Shown: positions 43,012 to 48,954 of the stretch, in pieces
Numbering within the stretch: the stretch's first letter is position 1
How the letters are laid out: each line of letters opens with the position of its first letter
DNA from: DSXH01 sp037446915
Lineage (GTDB): Bacteria > Bacteroidota > Ignavibacteria > Ignavibacteriales > Melioribacteraceae
Reading direction: 5' to 3'
NCBI GenBank assembly: GCA_037446915.1
Contig: JBBIHP010000008.1
Span: 1 to 48,954, forward strand
DNA: 48,954 bases
The notes under the pieces: generated by a model
What the model was told of the DNA's origin: nothing
The model's input: the letters and a program-made list of their open reading frames with translations, nothing else
Database searches by the model: none
Translations under genes and position numbers: made by a program

Positions 43012-44691
43012 ATGCTTATTACCGATCATAATGCAACCTTAAGAAATTTTTCTGCTCTTGTAGATTTCAGTAATCTCGTAAACTCCAGTCTCGATCTAAA
43101 CTTTGCATTAAACAATATTCTATTAACTTGCCTGGGAAAATTCCATACATCAAAAGGTTTGATTGCTCTTGTAAATGAAGACGGATTACTGGAAATAAAA
43201 TCTTCAAAAGGAATTAATTCTAATATTATTGAAAAATTTCCACCGGTAATTTCAGAACAGATTGAACAAAACGAAGAACTGCATAATTTTATTAAGGAGA
43301 ATAATTTCCCGGTCTTTCAAATAATAAAATCCTCAGAAGGAAAAAAAGGAATAATTTTATTAGGGACCAGATTAACAAATAAGACTTATGACCATGAGGA
43401 TGTTGAGTTTTTAAAAACAATTCTGAATGTTGGTGCTACAGCTATTGAAAATTCGTTGATAGTTGAAAAGCTTAAACAGGTAAACAGAAATCTTGATAGT
43501 AAAGTAAACCAGTTAAGCTCACTTTTCGATCTTAGTAAAGAATTCAGCGGTATTTTACAGGTAGAAAACATTGCCAGGCTACTGGTCTATTCTTTAATAG
43601 GTCAAATGTTTGTTTCTAAATTCGCAATTATTACCTGTAGTAACGGATCATTCAAAATTCTGGAGAACCGATTCGATGAAACACGCCTGACTTCTGCGTT
43701 AAAAAACTGTTATGCAAATAGTTTTACTAAACCAGTTCTTCGCGAAAATTTGAATGATGATTTAATTAGCTTTTCCGAAATTGGAATTGATTTAATTGTC
43801 CCCATGCAGATAAAGAATGTTACTAAGGGATTAATAATACTTGGCAAAAGAAAAAATGAGTTAGCATATTCAAAGTCGGACATCGAATTTGTTTATTCAG
43901 TTGGAAGTCTCGCTATAATATCTATTGAGAATGCACGTCTTTTTAACGAAACACTCGAAAAACAGCGTCTAGAAAAAGACCTTGAAACCGCACGTAATAT
44001 TCAGAAGAATTTGCTACCGGGTGTTATTCCGCGTTTTTCTAACATTGAAATAGCTGCCTTTAATTCTTCAGCTAAAATGGTTGGTGGGGATTACTACGAT
44101 GTTGTAAAACTCGATAATGATAAATTACTTATTGCAATAGCAGATGTATCGGGCAAAGGGGTACCAGCTGCATTATTAATGGCAAATCTTCAGGCGTTCT
44201 TAAAATCAATTTGTAAACAAAACCTACCATTGTCTGAAGCAACCAATCTTATGAATGATCTTGTTGCAGAAAATACAACGATGGGAAGTTTTATTACTTT
44301 TTTCTGGGGACTTTTCGAAAACGATAAGAAAAAGTTTACATACGTAAACGCCGGACATAATCCACCATTGCTTATACGAAACGGAAAAATTAACAAACTT
44401 AAAAAAGGCGGAATGATATTGGGAGTTTTGCCCACTTCCATTCCATATATTTCCGAAACTTTACAGCTTCAAACGGATGATGTTATAGTATTATTTACTG
44501 ACGGGATTACAGAAGCAATGAATAAAAACGGTGATGAATTTACAGATGTCCGGTTAGAAACTATTGCTTTGAAATATTTGATTAATATGCCTCAAAATAT
44601 TCTTGATGAAATTAAATTGAGTGTGGAAGAATTTACTCTTGGTGCAGAACAAAGCGATGACATTACATGTTTAGTTCTTAAGGTGAAATGA
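43012..44691 (+). CDS. Cytoplasmic GAF-GAF-SpoIIE phosphatase
   Basis: A 559-residue soluble protein. Two GAF-like domains occupy about 1-155 and 170-320, followed by a coiled-coil linker and a PP2C/SpoIIE domain (about 350-559). Its metal motifs are GGDYYDVV, ADVSGKGVPAA, VNAGHNPPLL, FTDGITEAM and SDDITCLVLK. It starts 2 bases after the kinase stop and overlaps the next phosphatase gene by 4 bases. The lack of membrane segments suggests a cytoplasmic input, distinct from the two membrane phosphatases in the same operon. Confidence 0.9.
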   Translation: MLITDHNATLRNFSALVDFSNLVNSSLDLNFALNNILLTCLGKFHTSKGLIALVNEDGLLEIKSSKGINSNIIEKFPPVISEQIEQNEELHNFIKENNFPVFQIIKSSEGKKGIILLGTRLTNKTYDHEDVEFLKTILNVGATAIENSLIVEKLKQVNRNLDSKVNQLSSLFDLSKEFSGILQVENIARLLVYSLIGQMFVSKFAIITCSNGSFKILENRFDETRLTSALKNCYANSFTKPVLRENLNDDLISFSEIGIDLIVPMQIKNVTKGLIILGKRKNELAYSKSDIEFVYSVGSLAIISIENARLFNETLEKQRLEKDLETARNIQKNLLPGVIPRFSNIEIAAFNSSAKMVGGDYYDVVKLDNDKLLIAIADVSGKGVPAALLMANLQAFLKSICKQNLPLSEATNLMNDLVAENTTMGSFITFFWGLFENDKKKFTYVNAGHNPPLLIRNGKINKLKKGGMILGVLPTSIPYISETLQLQTDDVIVLFTDGITEAMNKNGDEFTDVRLETIALKYLINMPQNILDEIKLSVEEFTLGAEQSDDITCLVLKVK

Positions 44692-47255
44692 TGCGCGATA
44701 GTTTAAAAAGATTTTATATTGCCAATAGAACCAAGTTTATCATCTCCTCATTTATACTCTTTGCTTTAATTAGCATTATCAACTTTATCTTTATTTATTA
44801 TATCACTGCACAATCCAATGATGAATGCCTCTGGGTTCAGAAAAAAGATTCTGACGGCAATATGGAAATTATCTTCGATCAGGTAAAGATTGATGGGGTT
44901 ACATATCAAGCCGGAATTAGGGATGGTGATATTCTTGTTGCAATTGATGGTAAGAAAACCATTAATACTTTTGTGGCTACACAAATTTTGGATAAAGTTC
45001 AGAAAGGGGATTACGCAACTTATACAGTTAAAAGAGGGGACAGTACATTCGACACACCTGTGCTGGTTAAAAAATTAATTAATATTGCCGGACTTGCCTT
45101 TGTACTTCTTTCGTCTCTATGGTTAATAGTGGGTTTTATTGTAATTCTTGTAAAACCCGGTGGTAAAACTCAATCGCTCTTTTATAGAATTGGTATTGTT
45201 CTCGTAATAAATGCAACGACAAGTTTGTTATATAGAGGAATGGTAGTTGATAACCCTCTTTTTAGAACACCAATAATTCCATTACTTATTGATAACATAT
45301 CCCAGGTAGCTGCAATATTTCTTCCATTCATGCTTTTCAAATTCTTTTCGATTTTCCCAAAAGATTTTTCATATTCAAATAAAAAATGGTTCGATAAAGT
45401 ACTTTTTTTAATTCCTATGGGTATCTTTATTATAGTGCTGATTGTAAAAATTGTTTTTGTATATGTGAACAGATACGAAAAAGTTTATGTTTCTCAGAAT
45501 AATTTAATCGGAATTTTGAATGGAATAGGATTTTTATCCGGCTTTATTTTATTGTTAATTGGTTATCTTAAATTAAAAACCAAAAAAGAGCGTGTTCCAA
45601 TCTTTATTATTTTGATTGCATACCTTGTAGGGATATTAGCACTTGTTTATACAAATTTTCTTGCCCCATCAATTGCCGGTTTAATTTTTAATAACCCGGC
45701 ATACTTTACGCCAATAATTCTAATTGCTCTGCTTCCTCTTGCTTTCGGCTATTCTATTTTCAGGTACTCTTTAATGGATGTAAGCGATGTAATAAGGAAT
45801 ACAATTGTTTACGGAACAGCTACCGCAGCATTGGCAGGAATTTATTTTCTTGTAATTTATTTTATCGGGCAGAGCATTGGTTCTTTTTTAAGCGATGAAT
45901 ATCAGGGAATTATAGCCGGTGTAATTTTTGTAATATTTGCCGTTGTATTTCAATCTACCAAGAACCGTTTTCAAGATCTTCTTACAGAGAAATTTTACCC
46001 GGAACAATTTCTGTTTCAAAAGAACCTTCTTAAATTCAGTAATGATATTACAGCAATTGTTGGCACTCATAATATTTTAAATGCTGTTGAACAGCTTTTT
46101 GTTAAATCTCTTAGATTAAAAAACTTTGGTATAATGCTTAATAATTTCGGAAAGGAGAAAGTTTATCATTTAGTGCTACAGGAAGGATTTAGTAATCCCG
46201 ATCTTAAAATTTATGATGAGAACTCGGCAATCGAAAATTATTTTATTTCCGAAATGCAATTAGGTAAAAAAGCAGTTCTGGAACGCCAGGATTTCAAGAG
46301 AGCTGCAGAAGGAAGATTTTCAGCAATACTTGAAGAGGAAATCTACACTATAGTTCCATTAATAATAAAATCGAAAGTTATTGGAGTATTATTGTTTGGA
46401 GTAAAAATTTCAGGATCGCAATTTACATCCAAAGAGATGGAATTATTAATTTCTGCCGCAAGTCAGACCGCAATCTCAATTGAAAGTGCAAGATTGTATG
46501 ATTCCGAAATTCAAAAACAGAAGATTGAAATTGATCTTGAAAATGCAAGAAGAATTCAGGAGAGTCTTCTTCCAAAACATTCTCCTGAAATTAAAGGGAT
46601 TGATATTTATGGGATAATGTTTCCGGCTATGCATGTCGGTGGGGATTATTATGACTTTATTAAAATTTCTAATAAAAAATTGTTTGTTGTTATAAGCGAT
46701 GTATCTGGAAAAGGATTGAGTGCATCTTTTTATATGTCCAAGATCCAAACGATGATAAGATTATATTGCTCTGAACTTAAATCCCCAAAAGAAATTCTTG
46801 TTGAAATCAACAAGAAAATTTACAATGAGATTGAAAAAAACTGGTTTATTACATTAACATTAGCACTTATTGATACCGATAAAAGAGAAATCACTTTTGT
46901 CCGTGCCGGTCATACACCATTGATAAGAATAAATAATAATGTTCTCGAAATATTTCAACCCGGTGGTGTAGGAATTGGGCTGGACAAAGGAGAAGTCTTC
47001 AACTCTACAATTGAAGAGATAACTCTTGAGTTGAACAAAGGGGATCTAATCTTTCTTTTTTCGGATGGTGTTACAGAGTTAATGAATGATAGGGAAGAAC
47101 TATATGGAATTAATAGATTGAAGAGTCTGTTAATTGCAAATAAAGATTTAACCAGCGAGAGAATTAGTAAAGTAATAGTGAACGATCTGGAATCATTTAG
47201 GGGAAGTGAGGATCAATATGATGATGTAACATTTATAGTTCTGAAAGTGGAATGA
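44688..47255 (+). CDS. PDZ-membrane-GAF-SpoIIE phosphatase
   Basis: A 855-residue protein. A membrane helix (about 17-37) leads to an extracytoplasmic PDZ-like domain (about 55-130, with AGIRDGDILVAIDGKK). About eight membrane helices (about 135-425) follow, then a GAF domain (about 445-600) and a C-terminal SpoIIE phosphatase with GGDYYDFI, SDVSGKGLSASF, RAGHTPLIRI, FSDGVTELM and YDDVTFIVL. The PDZ domain suggests sensing of exposed peptide C-termini or unfolded envelope proteins, an inference. It is the last gene of the operon, closed by the 47282-47308 terminator. Confidence 0.88.
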   Translation: MMRDSLKRFYIANRTKFIISSFILFALISIINFIFIYYITAQSNDECLWVQKKDSDGNMEIIFDQVKIDGVTYQAGIRDGDILVAIDGKKTINTFVATQILDKVQKGDYATYTVKRGDSTFDTPVLVKKLINIAGLAFVLLSSLWLIVGFIVILVKPGGKTQSLFYRIGIVLVINATTSLLYRGMVVDNPLFRTPIIPLLIDNISQVAAIFLPFMLFKFFSIFPKDFSYSNKKWFDKVLFLIPMGIFIIVLIVKIVFVYVNRYEKVYVSQNNLIGILNGIGFLSGFILLLIGYLKLKTKKERVPIFIILIAYLVGILALVYTNFLAPSIAGLIFNNPAYFTPIILIALLPLAFGYSIFRYSLMDVSDVIRNTIVYGTATAALAGIYFLVIYFIGQSIGSFLSDEYQGIIAGVIFVIFAVVFQSTKNRFQDLLTEKFYPEQFLFQKNLLKFSNDITAIVGTHNILNAVEQLFVKSLRLKNFGIMLNNFGKEKVYHLVLQEGFSNPDLKIYDENSAIENYFISEMQLGKKAVLERQDFKRAAEGRFSAILEEEIYTIVPLIIKSKVIGVLLFGVKISGSQFTSKEMELLISAASQTAISIESARLYDSEIQKQKIEIDLENARRIQESLLPKHSPEIKGIDIYGIMFPAMHVGGDYYDFIKISNKKLFVVISDVSGKGLSASFYMSKIQTMIRLYCSELKSPKEILVEINKKIYNEIEKNWFITLTLALIDTDKREITFVRAGHTPLIRINNNVLEIFQPGGVGIGLDKGEVFNSTIEEITLELNKGDLIFLFSDGVTELMNDREELYGINRLKSLLIANKDLTSERISKVIVNDLESFRGSEDQYDDVTFIVLKVE

Positions 47256-47281
47256 TAGCTTACAAGAAAAAACTTTAAAAT

Positions 47282-47308
47282 AAAAAACCGGTATAGCACC
47301 GGTTTTTT
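47282..47308. terminator. Bidirectional intrinsic terminator
   Basis: A perfect 11-bp stem AAAAAACCGGT / ACCGGTTTTTT with a 5-base loop (ATAGC) has T-runs in both orientations. It lies between the last phosphatase gene (+) and secF (-), 27 bases past one stop and 20 from the other. Confidence 0.92.
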
Positions 47309-47327
47309 ATTATGTGTAAAAGATAAA

Positions 47328-48467
47328 CTAAAACTGAACTTTTTTATTAGTTCGTGTTGCAACTTCTAAAACGAATGCACTTGCAACGAAAATTGAAGAG
47401 TAAGTACCTGTTAGAATTCCAATAAACAGTGCAAACGCAAATCCTTTAAGTACTTCGCCGCCAAAAACCATCAGAACAATAACAGTAAGAAGGGTTGTTA
47501 AACCGGTAATAATAGTTCTACTCATTGTTCTATTAATTGCACGGTTCATTGTTTCTTCCAATGGTAAAGTTTTATGAATCTTTAAGTACTCTCTTACTCT
47601 ATCGAACACGACCACTGTATCGTTAATTGAGTAACCAACTAATGTAAGAAATGCTGCAACAACACTTGTAGTAATTTCCAGATTAAATCCGGGTATCATT
47701 CCGTATAGAACGGAAAATATTCCAAGTGTAATAAGTACATCATGGAAAAGAGCAGCAACTGCACCAACTGCAAAGATAAATTTGAAACGGAAACCTAAAT
47801 AAATTAGAATTACAACAAGAGAAAGAAATACTGCGAGAACAGCATCACGCTTTAATTCATTACCTATTTTAGGTCCAACCTTTTCTTCCTTGAGAACAAT
47901 AAACGGATTGTCAGAAAATTTTTCTGAAAGCGTTTCTTTTATCCAATCAGAAATTCCAAGCCGAATAACAATGGAATTTTTAATTTCATCGTCATTCAGG
48001 CGTATGGTCTGAAAACCGGTTTGATTCAATCTTTCATATACCTTATCTGTAGTTTCTTCATCCTGAAAAGTGTAAGTAATTGAGTTATTAATTGAATCAG
48101 TAATCTGTTTCTGAACTCCGGGTATTGTGCTGGAAATTATATTTTCGATCTTGGATTTAACATTTGGTAAAATATTCTGAGGAATTTCCTGTAATTCGGT
48201 TCTTAATAAAACTCCGGTAGAACCACCGAATGTTTTTACTTCAACATTTCCCAAACCAATTTTTTCAACTTCTCTTCTAACCTGGCTTATTTCAATTGGA
48301 TTTGTGAATTCGATACCAATTTCGGAACCGCCTTTGAAGTCGATTCCGAACTCTAATCCTCTGAATATAATACTTAACGCACCAAGTGTAATTATTACAG
48401 ATGATACAAGGTAAAAGAGATTTCTTTTACTCATGAAATCAATATTTAAATTTTCGAATAATCGCAT
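47328..48467 (-). CDS. secF: Protein translocase subunit SecF
   Basis: SecF works with SecD to use the proton-motive force for protein export. The 379-residue protein has the N-terminal helix and the family motif FGIDFKGGSEIGIEF (about 31-45), a periplasmic P4 domain, then five clustered membrane helices. GYSINDTVVVFDRVREYL is the conserved loop. It starts 20 bases after the secD stop, as a separate gene rather than a SecDF fusion. Confidence 0.95.
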   Translation of the reverse strand: MRLFENLNIDFMSKRNLFYLVSSVIITLGALSIIFRGLEFGIDFKGGSEIGIEFTNPIEISQVRREVEKIGLGNVEVKTFGGSTGVLLRTELQEIPQNILPNVKSKIENIISSTIPGVQKQITDSINNSITYTFQDEETTDKVYERLNQTGFQTIRLNDDEIKNSIVIRLGISDWIKETLSEKFSDNPFIVLKEEKVGPKIGNELKRDAVLAVFLSLVVILIYLGFRFKFIFAVGAVAALFHDVLITLGIFSVLYGMIPGFNLEITTSVVAAFLTLVGYSINDTVVVFDRVREYLKIHKTLPLEETMNRAINRTMSRTIITGLTTLLTVIVLMVFGGEVLKGFAFALFIGILTGTYSSIFVASAFVLEVATRTNKKVQF

Positions 48468-48487
48468 TTATTCAATATCTCCTAAAA

Positions 48488-48954
48488 TTAACCTACTTGG
48501 ATTTTATAACCTTTATAAATCATGAAATCGAACATTACTCTTACAAGAACAAGTGCGCTAAATAAGCTTGATGCAATACCAATCATTAATGTCAAAGCAA
48601 ATCCCTGAATTGGACCGCTTCCAAATTGGTATAAAATAACTCCTGTAAAAAATGTAGTAACGTTGGAATCGAAGATTGCAGAGAATGAATGTTTAAATCC
48701 GCTTTCAATAGCAGCTTTAACGGTCTTACCGGTTGATAATTCTTCTCTAATTCTCTCGTAGATAAGAACGTTGGCATCTACAGCCATACCCATTGTAAGA
48801 ACTATACCAGCAATTCCTGGCAGAGTAAGTGTTCCTTGAAATCCAGCTAATATGCCAAGGATTAGAAGAATAGTTACAATTACTCCAAGGTCAGCCATAG
48901 TTCCAGCTTTCTTATAGTATACTATCATAAAGATTGCAACAATCAAATATCCGA
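48488..48954 (-). CDS. secD: Protein translocase subunit SecD (C-terminal part, cut by window end)
   Basis: Only the last ~154 residues are present. The frame is open through the window edge, and the TTG at 48946 is internal because GYL precedes it. The TM4-6 region motif MAVDANVLIYERIREEL and the FDSNVTTFFTGVILYQFG segment identify SecD. secF follows after 20 bases. Confidence 0.95.
   Translation of the reverse strand, partial: GYLIVAIFMIVYYKKAGTMADLGVIVTILLILGILAGFQGTLTLPGIAGIVLTMGMAVDANVLIYERIREELSTGKTVKAAIESGFKHSFSAIFDSNVTTFFTGVILYQFGSGPIQGFALTLMIGIASSLFSALVLVRVMFDFMIYKGYKIQVG

Noticed and set aside
1..48954. tRNA, rRNA, CRISPR arrays, insertion sequences, prophage or attachment sites
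   Set aside because: I looked through the intergenic stretches for tRNA-like TTCGA arms, regularly spaced repeats and transposase motifs and found none that I could support.

Overview
The window is a protein-dense, AT-rich (by eye roughly one third G+C) bacterial draft contig with no rRNA, tRNA, CRISPR array or transposase that I can recognise. It encodes lipid A enzymes (LpxB, LpxK), SecDF, an outer-membrane barrel protein, MEP-pathway IspD and the PlsY/GpsA phospholipid start. This indicates a Gram-negative heterotroph. The gene content, AT-rich starts, a HQLGTP-type histidine kinase and MetA-type barrel are most like the Bacteroidota/Chlorobiota side of the tree, for example Ignavibacteria. 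That placement is an inference, not something I could test.

Layout. Positions 1-2031 (+): end of a WaaE-like glycosyltransferase, nadK and a secreted thioredoxin-fold protein, closed by a bidirectional terminator. Positions 2051-11544 (-): queA (holding a 100-N assembly gap), ispD, plsY, gpsA, recG, then a tight four-gene block of two ATP-grasp ligases, a GNAT acetyltransferase and a lysine 2,3-aminomutase-like radical SAM enzyme. Positions 11652-27061 (-): mrp and a small Nfu protein (Fe-S delivery), tpiA, a glycosidase-like membrane protein, smc, an MtnX-like phosphatase, an ICMT-like membrane protein, lpxB, a DUF374 acyltransferase, lpxK and ppdK. Positions 27188-31938 (+): a ferrous-iron operon divergent from mrp: DtxR regulator, a membrane-tethered DtxR/FeoA/FeoA fusion, FeoB split into G-protein and permease genes, and an outer-membrane barrel. 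Positions 31942-37997 (-): ppk1, dCMP deaminase, a 316-base non-coding stretch with a candidate small RNA or attenuator, an orphan histidine kinase, purA and a STAS protein. Positions 38183-47308 (+): a seven-gene signalling operon starting at an ECF-type promoter: ECF sigma factor, an unrecognised membrane protein, three SpoIIE/RsbU-type phosphatases, a STAS antagonist and an RsbW-like kinase. Positions 47328-48954 (-): secF and the end of secD.

The least ordinary regions are: (1) the ATP-grasp/ATP-grasp/GNAT/KamA block, a plausible pathway to a beta-lysine-containing small peptide; (2) the Feo operon with its membrane-anchored regulator-like FeoA fusion and split FeoB; (3) the ECF plus partner-switching operon, whose own promoter appears to give a leaderless mRNA; and (4) a GH2-like ectodomain fused to a six-helix membrane domain that has lost the catalytic acid/base Glu.
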